Source: Pseudovibrio japonicus
GTDB lineage: Bacteria; Pseudomonadota; Alphaproteobacteria; Rhizobiales; Stappiaceae
Reading direction: 5' to 3'
DNA length: 64,000 nt
Assembly: GCF_014651595.1 (NCBI RefSeq)
Contig: NZ_BMXE01000004.1
Span: forward strand, 248,001 to 312,000
The notes under the pieces: model-generated
Database searches by the model: none
Seen by the model: the letters and a program-made list of their open reading frames with translations, nothing else
What the model was told of the DNA's origin: nothing
Part shown: positions 1-8,331 of the stretch, one piece after another
Numbering within the stretch: position 1 is the first letter of the stretch
Layout of the letters: every line of letters begins with the position of its first letter
Program-made: the position numbers and the translations under genes

Positions 1-252
1 AAATACGCAATAGAACGGGTTCACAAGCGCGGTGGCATGGTCGCACACTTGGATTTAACGCTGATCTGCGAATCTCCCAAAATTGGTCCCCATCGGGAGG
101 AAATGCGCAAGCAGATCGCGCAGATCTGTGATCTGCCCATTGGCCGCGTAGCTGTCAAAGCAACCACCTCTGAGAAGCTGGGGTTCACGGGCCGTAAAGA
201 AGGCATCGCAGCACAGGCATGCGCCACCATTCGGCTTCCGTTCGAAGACTGA
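1..252 (+). CDS. ispDF: IspF / IspDF C-terminal part (2-C-methyl-D-erythritol 2,4-cyclodiphosphate synthase), partial
   Basis: The frame is open from the first base, so the 5' part lies outside the window. The visible 83 residues match the C-terminal end of IspF, which cyclises CDP-ME 2-phosphate to MEcPP in the non-mevalonate isoprenoid pathway. They include the segment [16 protein letters not shown], where the conserved TTSE(K/G)LGFTGR loop binds the CMP moiety, followed by the terminal beta strand. In alphaproteobacteria this domain is normally fused behind IspD, and cinA follows as it does here. The fusion itself cannot be seen from this window. cinA starts 32 bases downstream. Confidence 0.93.
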   Translation, partial: KYAIERVHKRGGMVAHLDLTLICESPKIGPHREEMRKQIAQICDLPIGRVAVKATTSEKLGFTGRKEGIAAQACATIRLPFED

Positions 253-284
253 ACAAGAGCCAGCAAACTAAGGGAGACAGAACC

Positions 285-785
285 ATGACCGATATCCTGA
301 GCCTGAAGGAAAGAGCCCGCGTTCTTGTCTCACGCTACGCAGAAAAAGAGGTCAAGATCACGACAGCAGAAAGCTGCACCGGCGGTTTGCTGTCTGGCCT
401 ACTGACAGAAGTTCCCGGCTCCTCAGCAGTGCTTGACCGTGGTTTTGTCACCTACTCCAACGAAGCCAAGCACGAGATGATTGGCGTACCGGTGGATTTG
501 CTAATGAGCCACGGTGCCGTCAGCTGTGAAGTCGCCAAGGCCATGGCCAGCGGCGCCCTCTTCTGCTCCAATGCGAACGTGGCTGTCTCCATCACCGGCA
601 TCGCCGGACCTGACGGCGGCACTAAGGACAAACCAGTCGGACTTGTCCACTTTGGCCTTGCAGCCGACAACAAGGAAGCCCAGCACACCCAATGCCTCTT
701 CGAGAACACAGGACGCGACGGCATCCGCTTTCAGGCACTGGTACAAGCGTTAGAATTATTAGAAAATTTTATTGAAAACAGTTAA
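285..785 (+). CDS. pncC: CinA C-terminal domain protein (PncC-type nicotinamide-nucleotide amidohydrolase)
   Basis: This 166-residue protein is a stand-alone CinA C-terminal domain. The family deamidates NMN to nicotinate mononucleotide in pyridine nucleotide salvage. TTAESCTGG (about 26-34) and GIAGPDGGT (about 105-113) are the two glycine-rich signature loops. The length fits the single-domain form, and the N-terminal MoCF domain of full-length CinA is absent. I chose the ATG at 285 because AAGGGAG lies just upstream; an earlier in-frame ATG at 219 would overlap ispF and add unrelated residues. It is 32 bases behind ispDF on the same strand, the usual alphaproteobacterial pairing, so the two are probably cotranscribed. 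The amidohydrolase role is inferred from the family. Confidence 0.93.
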   Translation: MTDILSLKERARVLVSRYAEKEVKITTAESCTGGLLSGLLTEVPGSSAVLDRGFVTYSNEAKHEMIGVPVDLLMSHGAVSCEVAKAMASGALFCSNANVAVSITGIAGPDGGTKDKPVGLVHFGLAADNKEAQHTQCLFENTGRDGIRFQALVQALELLENFIENS

Positions 786-892
786 GCGAAATTAACTTTC
801 ACTCGAAAGGTCTATGGTCAAACCGAGAGTTACTGAGACATTCTATGAAAACATAGCTAAAATCTGTTTCAAATTTAGAACGGAATGTCGGT

Positions 893-1411
893 ATGCGCAT
901 GAGATATTTTGCAAGCTTGTTATTTGGCATTTGCTTGAGCACCTCTGCGTTCGCGTCATCTGACGTATTCCTGATCTCGCGCGGGCTTGATGATGAGTTT
1001 TTGGGCTCACACAAGGTCCAGCAGTTACCGCGCACCGGCTACAAGGAGCTGCGTTTATGCAACCGCTCCTACTGGGTACGCCCCTACTCCGTCGCATGGA
1101 CCAAATGGGAAGAGCAGCTGGGCCACGAAGTACGCCTGGAGGCAAACCAGGGCTATGGCTGGGTCGTGCTGTGCAACAAACCCACCACCAAACTGCGCCT
1201 GACAGACGTTGGCATCTACGCCACTCTTGAAAAAACTATGGAGCAAGGTGATCCGGACAGAGAGTTCACCAACCGCTTTCAGGCCATCCGCCGCACCTTC
1301 ATCATGCGCAACGGCCTGACACCCGAAGAAGCAGAAGCCCTGATCGCGAAGAACTACGAACGAACCAGCTCACGCTTAAGCCAGTTCCTCAACCAACGCG
1401 ACGGCGAGTAA
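893..1411 (+). CDS. Secreted protein of unknown function
   Basis: I do not recognise this 172-residue protein. Residues 1-21 form a typical Sec signal peptide ending in STSAFA, so the product is probably periplasmic or exported. The mature part has two similar Cys-Asn segments (LCNR near 60 and VLCNK near 102) that could form a disulfide, and the C-terminal third is charged and helical. The start at 893 gives MRMRYF; an ATG two codons later at 899 is equally possible, and neither has a strong ribosome binding site. The gene stands alone between pncC and another secreted protein on the same strand, inside an otherwise conserved housekeeping cluster, which suggests a lineage-specific insertion. 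Confidence 0.7.
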   Translation: MRMRYFASLLFGICLSTSAFASSDVFLISRGLDDEFLGSHKVQQLPRTGYKELRLCNRSYWVRPYSVAWTKWEEQLGHEVRLEANQGYGWVVLCNKPTTKLRLTDVGIYATLEKTMEQGDPDREFTNRFQAIRRTFIMRNGLTPEEAEALIAKNYERTSSRLSQFLNQRDGE

Positions 1412-1599
1412 GCCGTCAAGGTAACGATACAGGTCTAGACGCAGCGGCACTTTCTTGCGAGAGATCGCCTTCGCACGAGACCGCAACTGGGCAACATTAG
1501 CGCTTTGTTCAGGAACAAACGCATCACGCGAACCACTTTCTCACGTCTCAACGCTGTCCGCGTCCTTTTCATGTTCAACAACAAGAAAAAGACAGATCC

Positions 1600-2490
1600 A
1601 TGTTCGCGAATGGAACCTGCAAAAAACTCCTAAGCGCTGCCTCTCTCGCCGCAGCGCTATCAATCGCCGCAACAGCACATGCCAAAAACGGGGTTCTGCT
1701 GACCCTGTCCATGTGCTCAGACAGCAACGGTTTCCGCGATGCCTACTGGGCTCAAAAGAATACCGGCGCAAAACAGTACCCCAATGTCTTCTACATGCGC
1801 GAAGGCGGCAGCATCGTGAAAGTCATTGGAACGGATGACCTTGCCGACATCACCGATCTGATGATCACCGCCCACGGCAACTGCTCGCAAATAAGCACCT
1901 GGACTAACTCTCAGTTTGCCCGCTTGTTAAAGGCAAACCTGCCCGTTTCAAAGGAAATCAAAACTCTGACAACCGTCTCCTGTCATGGTGCAGACACGAT
2001 CGGTCCAAAGCCGGAGACAAATAGCCTGCTCACAGAGTTGCAAAAGTACTTTGTCGATGCCGACCTGATCACCGGCTTCAAAGGCGTTGCCTCAATCGCG
2101 GGCGATGGCAACGGCATTCTGGATTCTAAGTTCTCCGGAAATTCTTATACGGACAATGTTGTGGATCTCGGCAAACTTCAGGCGGCAAAAGTCGCAAACG
2201 AAACCTTCTGGAAAACCACAAAGCTGAAAATTGGCGTAATTGACCTACCCCTCAGAGACTTCTGCGATAAGGTCAGCGAAAACGCATCCTTCTTCTCCGA
2301 CAACTTGCTCGGCGACACCATCAAAGCCCTCTATGAGAAGACCGTTGACGAGATTGAAACCCAGAACTCTGGATGGTCTGACATAACCAAACTGCTCAAG
2401 ACCGGAGCGAAACCTGCAGCGTGCGGCCCGAAGCACAACGTGGATGCTGCAAACTATTCCTCGAACAACGAGAACTGCAACCAACTCTAG
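1600..2490 (+). CDS. Secreted putative clan CD (caspase/C80-like) cysteine peptidase
   Basis: This 296-residue protein has an N-terminal signal peptide of about 28 residues ending in ATAHA. The mature part shows a hydrophobic strand leading into His-Gly (LMITAHG, His92) and, 36 residues later, a second hydrophobic strand leading into Cys (LTTVSCHGA, Cys128). This His-Gly then Cys layout at strand ends is the signature of clan CD peptidases (caspases, clostripain, RTX-toxin C80 domains). The segment after Cys128 also resembles the C80 pattern, running into a hydrophobic VDADLITGFKG strand. Other cysteines near the C-terminus could form disulfides in the periplasm. No toxin repeats or partner domains are present, so it would be a stand-alone secreted enzyme. 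The assignment rests on motifs only; substrate and activity are unknown. Confidence 0.5.
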   Translation: MFANGTCKKLLSAASLAAALSIAATAHAKNGVLLTLSMCSDSNGFRDAYWAQKNTGAKQYPNVFYMREGGSIVKVIGTDDLADITDLMITAHGNCSQISTWTNSQFARLLKANLPVSKEIKTLTTVSCHGADTIGPKPETNSLLTELQKYFVDADLITGFKGVASIAGDGNGILDSKFSGNSYTDNVVDLGKLQAAKVANETFWKTTKLKIGVIDLPLRDFCDKVSENASFFSDNLLGDTIKALYEKTVDEIETQNSGWSDITKLLKTGAKPAACGPKHNVDAANYSSNNENCNQL

Positions 2491-2820
2491 GAAGAACCCA
2501 AAAGCATCTCGCTGCATTGGCTACAATCCGGCGAGATGCACTGCCTACAACAGGCCCCTCCCTAGAGATCCTAGGGCATGTCGAGTCTGTAAGACCCCAA
2601 CTCAACTGTGCCACGCCGTAGCCCCTCCAATAACCTCCTATCAACAAACCAACAGCCAAGCAGGATGTTCCATTGAGCAGCCTTTCTGAGCGGACACCTA
2701 TGCCTCATATAACAGCCTAACCTATCCCCAATGACAAAAACTCAAGCTTAATTTGATTATGGAATATTTTCAGATTATTTATAGAGGTACAATAAGGCCA
2801 TCCTTGATCTCTCGGATTTT
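2491..2820. other. Gene-free stretch between two convergent genes
   Basis: I see no convincing coding region here. A 9-bp inverted repeat (GCATCTCGC at 2504-2512 and GCGAGATGC at 2531-2539) lies just behind the secreted peptidase gene and could be its 3' hairpin, but no T-run follows. The rest becomes AT-rich towards the ratA stop codon. Confidence 0.5.
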
Positions 2821-3273
2821 TTAAGTTCCGTAGATCTTGTCGGCCCGATCTTCAAAGGCGGTGGAGAATTTGCGGAAGGCGCGGTCGAACATGGCACCCA
2901 TTACGGTTCCCAGTGTCCTGCTCCTGAATTCGTAATTGATGTAGAAGCTCACATCACACTCCCTCTCGGAGAGCGCGTCAAAGCTCCAGACATTTTCCAG
3001 ATGGCGGAACGGCCCGTCCAGATACTCAACTGTAATCTTGCTTGCTTGACGATCAAGAATGACGCGACTGGCAAATGTCTCTTTAAAAACTTTGTAAGCC
3101 ACGGTCATATCTGCCACCATCATCTCGCGGTGGTCATCAATCTTTCGGCGCCCACGCACGTGCAAGCCCTGACACAAGGGCACGAACTGGGGGTACTGCT
3201 CCACATCCGCGACCAGATCAAACATGTCATCCGCACTGTGCTGAACTCTGTGTGTGCTTTCGAAAGACGGCAT
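2821..3273 (-). CDS. RatA/COQ10-type SRPBCC protein (ubiquinone-binding, START-like)
   Basis: The 150-residue protein belongs to the COQ10/RatA branch of the SRPBCC (START-like) lipid-binding fold. COQ10 homologues bind ubiquinone and support respiratory electron transfer, while E. coli RatA was described as a ribosome-association toxin. Typical features are the N-terminal HSADDMFDLVADVEQYPQFVPLC strand-helix segment, the central FKETFASRV strand, and the C-terminal helix with FRKFSTAFEDRA. In alphaproteobacteria this gene normally follows lipA and converges with cinA. Here an alpha/beta hydrolase gene separates it from lipA and two secreted-protein genes separate it from pncC. I favour the quinone-related role by context, but sequence alone cannot decide. 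Confidence 0.9.
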   Translation of the reverse strand: MPSFESTHRVQHSADDMFDLVADVEQYPQFVPLCQGLHVRGRRKIDDHREMMVADMTVAYKVFKETFASRVILDRQASKITVEYLDGPFRHLENVWSFDALSERECDVSFYINYEFRSRTLGTVMGAMFDRAFRKFSTAFEDRADKIYGT

Positions 3274-3530
3274 ATACTCGTGTTCTTTTTCTTCTGGATT
3301 CTCAAATTAGTCAGGATGCTCTAAGCGACCTTGCTTGATTTGCCAAGATCAATCTCGGTGTTTTCTGTATTCCACAGGCCAGCGCGCGCCGAAAACATCA
3401 AATTTTGTTCATCTCGCAAGCTTTCAGCGACGATCTAACGCAACCATTTCACTCTAAAAACTCTGGCCAGCACTTAAAACTCAACTCTAGACTATGCGCT
3501 AATACTTAACTCCTTTCGAAAGCAAACCCA

Positions 3531-4484
3531 ATGCTCAGCCCTTTTAAAATCTCCCGCCTCGTCAAAGAGGGCGCAAAACAAGACTATCTTAAAACAATAA
3601 ACAGCCTTACCGAAGCCCCGGTGCAGGTCGTCAGTCAGGAAGAAACCAACAGCTACCGGCACACGACGACCATTGAAGGTGGCATTGAACGCATCAGATT
3701 CAGGCCGCACCACCCCAACGGCGCCCCTCCAATTATCTTTGTGCATGGCATGTGGCACGGTGCATGGTGTTGGAAGAACTATCAGCAAAAGCTCGCTGAG
3801 ACCGGCTGGGAAAGCATCGCCATCAGCTTACCCGGGCACGGCTTATCGCCCGAACAACGGCCAACAGCGGAAGCCACACTGGGCTATTACCTGCGCTTTG
3901 TGCATGAGGAAGTCCAGCGCCACGACCAATCTCCCATCCTGATCGGACACAGCATGGGCGGTGCGCTTGTGCAGTGGTACCTGAAATACGTTGGATCTGT
4001 TAAGGCCGCCGTCTTTGTCGCCTCATGGACGGCCACTGACATTTTGAAGGGCTGTCTGAAGAACGCCATGTCCATCGACCTGCTCGGAACCGCCCTTTCT
4101 CCCTTTCTAGGCTACCGTTTCCAGTTCAGATCACCAGAAATCACCGCCAGATGGTTCCTTGCAGACGAAACCAATCCGGTCGCCAAGTACATTCAAAGCC
4201 AGCTGGGACCGGAATCGGAAGTGGTGCTCATGCAGCACCGCCCGCCGCACTGGCGCCCTCCCCTTGACGATAAAACACCCAAACTCTGGCTAACTGCCAG
4301 CGAAGACGCCATCATCCCGTTCAAACACTCCCGCGACTCTGCGGCGCTGTATAAGGCAACACACAAGGTGGTGCCCCACGCTGGCCATGACCTCATGCTG
4401 GAAGACAACTGGGAAGAAAGCCTCTCGCTCATCACCACATGGCTGCAAAACAACAACGCAGCCCAAAATCTCACCATCAGCTAA
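3531..4484 (+). CDS. Alpha/beta hydrolase
   Basis: The 317-residue protein has the alpha/beta hydrolase core. The oxyanion loop is VHGMWHGAWCW (about 71-81), the nucleophile elbow is GHSMGGA with Ser141, an acid residue is plausible in the SEDAIIPF segment, and the catalytic His is in HAGHDLMLE near the C-terminus. No signal peptide is evident, so it is probably cytoplasmic. The family hydrolyses esters, lactones or related bonds; the substrate cannot be predicted here. It lies alone between ratA and lipA, which are normally adjacent, so it looks like an insertion into the conserved cluster. A terminator follows directly. Confidence 0.88.
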   Translation: MLSPFKISRLVKEGAKQDYLKTINSLTEAPVQVVSQEETNSYRHTTTIEGGIERIRFRPHHPNGAPPIIFVHGMWHGAWCWKNYQQKLAETGWESIAISLPGHGLSPEQRPTAEATLGYYLRFVHEEVQRHDQSPILIGHSMGGALVQWYLKYVGSVKAAVFVASWTATDILKGCLKNAMSIDLLGTALSPFLGYRFQFRSPEITARWFLADETNPVAKYIQSQLGPESEVVLMQHRPPHWRPPLDDKTPKLWLTASEDAIIPFKHSRDSAALYKATHKVVPHAGHDLMLEDNWEESLSLITTWLQNNNAAQNLTIS

Positions 4485-4507
4485 CGCAGGCCTTACCCAG
4501 AACAAAA

Positions 4508-4539
4508 AGAGCGCCCCGCCTTACAAGGGGGACGCTCTT
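4508..4539. terminator. Bidirectional terminator between the hydrolase gene and lipA
   Basis: AGAGCG-CCCC pairs with GGGG-A-CGCTCT around a nine-base loop, with one bulged A. T-rich sequence follows on the plus strand and a run complementary to AACAAAAA follows on the minus strand. It sits between two convergent genes and could end transcripts from both sides. Confidence 0.7.
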
Positions 4540-4565
4540 AAAATCTCAGAGGATAGAACCGAATC

Positions 4566-5561
4566 TTAGTTGCCCTGCTTTGCCTTGCGCGCTGCTTTCA
4601 GCTCTGCAAAGTCTTCACCTGCGTGGTGGGAAGAGCGGGTCAGCGGGCTTGCAGAAACCTTCAGGAAGCCTTTTGCATATGCAATCTTCTCATAAGCCTT
4701 GAAGTCTTCCGGTGTTGGGAAGTTCATCACCGGGTGGTGCTTCTTGGTTGGCTGCAGGTACTGACCAACGGTCAGGAAGTCCACATCAGCAACACGCAGA
4801 TCGTCCATCAACTGAAGCACTTCGTTGCGCTCCTCACCCAGACCAACCATGATGCCGGACTTGGTGAACATATTCGGATCAATCTCTTTCACCCGCTGTA
4901 GCAGACGGATGGAGTGGAAGTAACGGGCACCGGGACGAACCTTCAGGTAGTTGGAAGGCACAGTCTCAAGGTTGTGATTGAACACGTCAGGCTTTGCCGC
5001 CACAACAATCTCAAGCGCACCATCCTTACGCAGGAAGTCAGGTGTCAGCACTTCAATTGTAGTCGTTGGAGACACTTCACGGATCGCCGCAATCACGTTG
5101 GCAAAGTGCGTTGCACCGCCGTCATCAAGATCATCACGGTCAACAGAGGTGATCACCACATGCTGCAGTTCCATGGCGGCAACTGCCTTGGCAACGCTTG
5201 CAGGTTCACTCTCGTCAACAGCACCCGGCATACCGGTCCGTACATTACAGAACGCACAGGCACGGGTACAGGTATCCCCAAGGATCATGAAGCTTGCATG
5301 TTTCTTGGACCAGCACTCACCGATATTCGGGCAGCCAGCTTCCTCACAAACTGTCACAAGGTTGTTCTTGCGAACCAGCTCATGGGTTTCTTTGTAAACC
5401 GGAGATGTGGGCGCCTTTACACGGATCCATTTTGGCTTGCGCTGAACAGGGTTATCCGGGCGATGCGCTTTTTCCGGATGGCGCGGACGCACTTTTTCCT
5501 GCTCTGCTGACGCAGCTTGGCTCTTATGATTAGGATCGAGTGTATTTACCAGTGTAACCAT
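4566..5561 (-). CDS. lipA: Lipoyl synthase (radical SAM)
   Basis: LipA inserts two sulfurs into protein-bound octanoyl groups to make the lipoyl cofactor used by the E2 and E1-beta lipoyl domains encoded nearby. The 331-residue protein has both iron-sulfur motifs: the auxiliary cluster [12 protein letters not shown] (Cys72, 77, 83) and the radical SAM cluster CTRACAFC (Cys98, 102, 105). The conserved [15 protein letters not shown] segment follows. I chose the ATG at 5561, which has GACGGAAC upstream, rather than an upstream TTG at 5597. It lies downstream of lpd on the same strand but 319 bases away and behind a terminator, so it probably has its own promoter. Confidence 0.97.
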   Translation of the reverse strand: MVTLVNTLDPNHKSQAASAEQEKVRPRHPEKAHRPDNPVQRKPKWIRVKAPTSPVYKETHELVRKNNLVTVCEEAGCPNIGECWSKKHASFMILGDTCTRACAFCNVRTGMPGAVDESEPASVAKAVAAMELQHVVITSVDRDDLDDGGATHFANVIAAIREVSPTTTIEVLTPDFLRKDGALEIVVAAKPDVFNHNLETVPSNYLKVRPGARYFHSIRLLQRVKEIDPNMFTKSGIMVGLGEERNEVLQLMDDLRVADVDFLTVGQYLQPTKKHHPVMNFPTPEDFKAYEKIAYAKGFLKVSASPLTRSSHHAGEDFAELKAARKAKQGN

Positions 5562-5880
5562 ATCAGTTCCGTCAGGTCCCAGATGCACACTGCCCAATTG
5601 CCTTACGGGTCAGTGATGCTGTCTCTTACAAATTTAGTGGTCCATAACAGGATTTAAAGCATCTCTCAATGCCGGACACCGGTGTAACGTCAGTTCCGTG
5701 CCCAAGGACCACGCCTATTCAAAGCCAATCGCATTTCCACCAATAATGGCAAAGGCAAGTGCGCCAACCATGCTGGATCGAGTGCGTAAAATCTACAGGT
5801 ACGCTCCTTTGTAACGAAAAGAGTACCTAGGAAGAATTAAACCCCTCTCACTGGCGAGATTCCAGTGAGAGGGAATTGTT
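5562..5880. other. Gene-free stretch between lpd and lipA, including the lpd terminator
   Basis: No coding region is apparent. The right end carries the terminator hairpin behind lpd, and the remainder probably contains the lipA promoter. I could not identify clear -35/-10 boxes. Related genomes often keep a small membrane protein gene here; none is seen in this window. Confidence 0.5.
5842..5873 (-). terminator. Rho-independent terminator behind lpd
   Basis: CCCTCTCACTGG pairs with CCAGTGAGAGGG around a seven-base loop, a perfect 12-bp stem. On the minus strand it is followed by GTTTAATTCTT. It starts eight bases after the lpd stop codon and ends the pyruvate dehydrogenase operon. Confidence 0.85.
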
Positions 5881-7323
5881 TTACATATTCAAAGAGCGTC
5901 CGTAGGCGTCCAGAACACTTTCTTTCATCATTTCAGAAAGGGTCGGATGCGGGAAGCAGGTGTGCATCAGCTCTTCTTCGGTGGTCTCAAGACCCATGGC
6001 AACGACGAAGCCCTGAATGAGCTCAGTCACTTCAGCACCCACCATGTGCGCACCAAGCAGCTGACCGGTCTTCTTGTCGAACACAGTCTTCACAAGACCT
6101 TCAGGCTCACCAAGCGCAATCGCCTTACCGTTGCCCATGAACGGGAAGCGGCCAACGCGCACGTCATAGCCAGCCTCTTTTGCCTTCTGTTCGGTCAGAC
6201 CAACAGAGGCAACCTGTGGGTTACAGTAGGTACAGCCCGGAATCTGGTCGCGCTTCATTGGGTGAACATCAAGGCCTGAAATCTTCTCAATGCAGATCAC
6301 GCCTTCATGCTCGGCCTTGTGTGCCAGCATTGGAGGGCCAGCAACGTCGCCAATCGCGTAAACGCCAGGAACGTTAGTGCGGTTAAACTCGTCAGTGACA
6401 ATGCAGCCACGATCAGTCTTGATGCCAAGCGCTTCAAGGCCAAGGCCTTCAATGTTACCAACAACACCAACAGCAGAAATCAGCTTCTCGGCAGTGATGT
6501 CCTGCTTCTTACCGTCTTTGGTTTCAACAGTAGCCGTTACCTGACCCTTGCCCTTAACAACCTTGGACACCTTCGCGTCCATGATGAACTTCATGCCCTG
6601 CTTCTCCATCTGCTTTTTTGCAATCGCGGAGATTTCAGGATCTTCAACCGGCATGATGGTCGGCATCATTTCAACAACGGTCACATCAGCGCCCATTGTC
6701 TTGTAGAAGGAGGCAAACTCGATACCGATCGCGCCTGAACCCATCACAACGATGGACTTAGGCATCTTTTCTGGAACCATCGCTTCAAAGTAGGTCCAGA
6801 TGTTTTCTTTGTCAGGCTCAATGCCTGGAATAACGCGCGGCTTCGCACCAGTCGCAACAATGATGTGCTTGGCGGAGTACGTGCCATGGCCCTTAACACC
6901 CTTAGGAGTTGGGTGCTGTGGCAGCATGGCGTCTTTGGAAGAAGGACCAACGGAAACTTCACCCGGTTTGGTGAGCTTTGCTTCACCCCAGATAACGTCC
7001 ACTTTGTTCTTCTTCATCAGGAAGCCGACACCGCCATTCAGCTGGCCGGAAACACCACGGGAGCGCTTCACGACTGCAGAAGCATCAAAGCTCACGTTTT
7101 CAGCGGAAAGACCGTAGTCCTTGCCGTGCTGCATGTAGTGGTAGATTTCAGCAGAACGCAGCAGCGCCTTGGTTGGGATACAGCCCCAGTTCAGGCAGAT
7201 ACCGCCCATATGTTCACGCTCGACAATCGCGGTCTTAAAACCAAGCTGCGCGGAGCGGATTGCGGTTACATAGCCACCAGGACCAGAACCAATGATAATC
7301 ACGTCGTAGGCGTTGCCACTCAT
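5881..7323 (-). CDS. lpd: Dihydrolipoyl dehydrogenase (E3 of pyruvate dehydrogenase)
   Basis: This 480-residue flavoprotein reoxidises dihydrolipoamide on E2 with NAD+. The N-terminal FAD site GSGPGG is at about 12-17. The redox-active disulfide is CLNWGC (43-48), a CxxxxC motif. The NAD site is VMGSGAIGIEFASF in the middle, and the C-terminal dimerisation domain ends with the HPHPTLSE active-site histidine segment. I placed the start at ATG 7323, which has GAGG upstream; the codon before it is a TTG. It is the last gene of the pdhA-pdhB-pdhC-GT17-lpd run, 24 bases behind the glycosyltransferase gene. Confidence 0.97.
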   Translation of the reverse strand: MSGNAYDVIIIGSGPGGYVTAIRSAQLGFKTAIVEREHMGGICLNWGCIPTKALLRSAEIYHYMQHGKDYGLSAENVSFDASAVVKRSRGVSGQLNGGVGFLMKKNKVDVIWGEAKLTKPGEVSVGPSSKDAMLPQHPTPKGVKGHGTYSAKHIIVATGAKPRVIPGIEPDKENIWTYFEAMVPEKMPKSIVVMGSGAIGIEFASFYKTMGADVTVVEMMPTIMPVEDPEISAIAKKQMEKQGMKFIMDAKVSKVVKGKGQVTATVETKDGKKQDITAEKLISAVGVVGNIEGLGLEALGIKTDRGCIVTDEFNRTNVPGVYAIGDVAGPPMLAHKAEHEGVICIEKISGLDVHPMKRDQIPGCTYCNPQVASVGLTEQKAKEAGYDVRVGRFPFMGNGKAIALGEPEGLVKTVFDKKTGQLLGAHMVGAEVTELIQGFVVAMGLETTEEELMHTCFPHPTLSEMMKESVLDAYGRSLNM

Positions 7324-7347
7324 CAATTTAACCTCGCCAAATCGGCC

Positions 7348-8211
7348 TCAAGGAGCTTGAGGCTCCACATAAAGGTGGGAGAACTTGGGAAAATTCTCCA
7401 AAACGTAGTCCGGCAGTTCTCCGCTGTCCTTAGTGACCAGCTTGCCTCTGCCATCACCTGCTTCCAGACGGTCCAGCGTTCGCTGTGCACGGCCCAGATA
7501 GGCATCATTCATGTGTTCGGTGTGCGAGTAAGCCTCAAGCTTCGTAACCACCTTGTCCATGTCCCCCAAAAAGCTGAAATGCCAGCTGGAGGAAGGGATC
7601 AGTTCACGTCGCATAAGTCGGCTGTGCCGTAAAAGTGCTTTCCAGTGCCACAAAGCAACTTCCAAAGAAGACGGAAGACTTTTGCTTTGATATGCCCGCT
7701 CACGCCGCAAAGCCTGAGCTCCTTTGAAAAACAAGGCACTGATCATTCGCGGGCACGAGGTAAAATCCGAGACGTCGTCTTTAAAGTTCAGTCTGTATCG
7801 GAAAATATCCGCGCCAAAGAATGTCAGGCTCTTCCAACTCTTGGGATCATTCTTCGCTCTGAGCAACGCCTCCGGCTTTGGAATTTCATCCACGTCGGAA
7901 ACAACGATCAGATCTTTCACCGCAAGGTCTTTAAGGCCGCGTTCTATGCAGTCGCGTTGGTGGTACTCCCTTGACCAGGCGCTTTGCGCTGCCTCTGGCA
8001 TATCCTCGACAATCACATGTCGGATCTTGCTCAAAAACGGTGCAAACCGCGACTTGTTATCAGCAAAATAGAGTGGTTTTTCCTGTCCGGTAAAGGTTTT
8101 GGTTGCCTCTACAAGAATAAACTCATCCACCACATCAAACAGTTCGCCAAGGCGAATTTCAAGGGTATCGAGTTCGTTGAAAAACGTGAAGCCATCGACA
8201 ACTTTGACCAT
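7348..8211 (-). CDS. Glycosyltransferase family 17 protein inside the PDH operon
   Basis: The 287-residue protein matches glycosyltransferase family 17, named after eukaryotic beta-1,4-mannosyl-glycoprotein N-acetylglucosaminyltransferase (MGAT3). Visible signatures are the N-terminal DGFTFFNELDTLEIRL, then DEFILVEATKTFTGQEKP, and a metal-binding DxD in VVSDVDEIP (Asp106 and Asp108). No signal peptide or membrane segment is evident, so it is probably cytoplasmic. It lies in frame direction with, and between, pdhC and lpd, 24 bases before lpd and 120 bases after pdhC. Its donor and acceptor are unknown; bacterial members are usually linked to surface glycans. Its place among central-metabolism genes is odd. 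Confidence 0.85.
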   Translation of the reverse strand: MVKVVDGFTFFNELDTLEIRLGELFDVVDEFILVEATKTFTGQEKPLYFADNKSRFAPFLSKIRHVIVEDMPEAAQSAWSREYHQRDCIERGLKDLAVKDLIVVSDVDEIPKPEALLRAKNDPKSWKSLTFFGADIFRYRLNFKDDVSDFTSCPRMISALFFKGAQALRRERAYQSKSLPSSLEVALWHWKALLRHSRLMRRELIPSSSWHFSFLGDMDKVVTKLEAYSHTEHMNDAYLGRAQRTLDRLEAGDGRGKLVTKDSGELPDYVLENFPKFSHLYVEPQAP

Positions 8212-8283
8212 ATCTCACGGTCTCCTTGCTCAAACGGTCTTCAGCTTACTCCACTCCTTTTGCTCACACCTACCACTTGGATT

Positions 8284-8323
8284 TACCGGCAGAAAACTGA
8301 GGGTTCCCCGCGTTCTGCCGGTA
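8284..8323 (-). promoter_or_regulatory. Inverted repeat between pdhC and the GT17 gene
   Basis: TACCGGCAGAA and TTCTGCCGGTA form a perfect 11-bp stem with an 18-base loop, nine bases behind the pdhC stop. No clear T-run follows, so it could be a partial terminator, a 3'-stabilising hairpin, or an mRNA processing site that lowers expression of the two downstream genes. Confidence 0.45.
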
Positions 8324-8331
8324 AGTCCGGA

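Noticed and set aside
219-284. Earlier in-frame start of pncC
   Set aside because: It overlaps ispF, lacks a ribosome site and adds residues not found in the family; ATG 285 has AAGGGAG.
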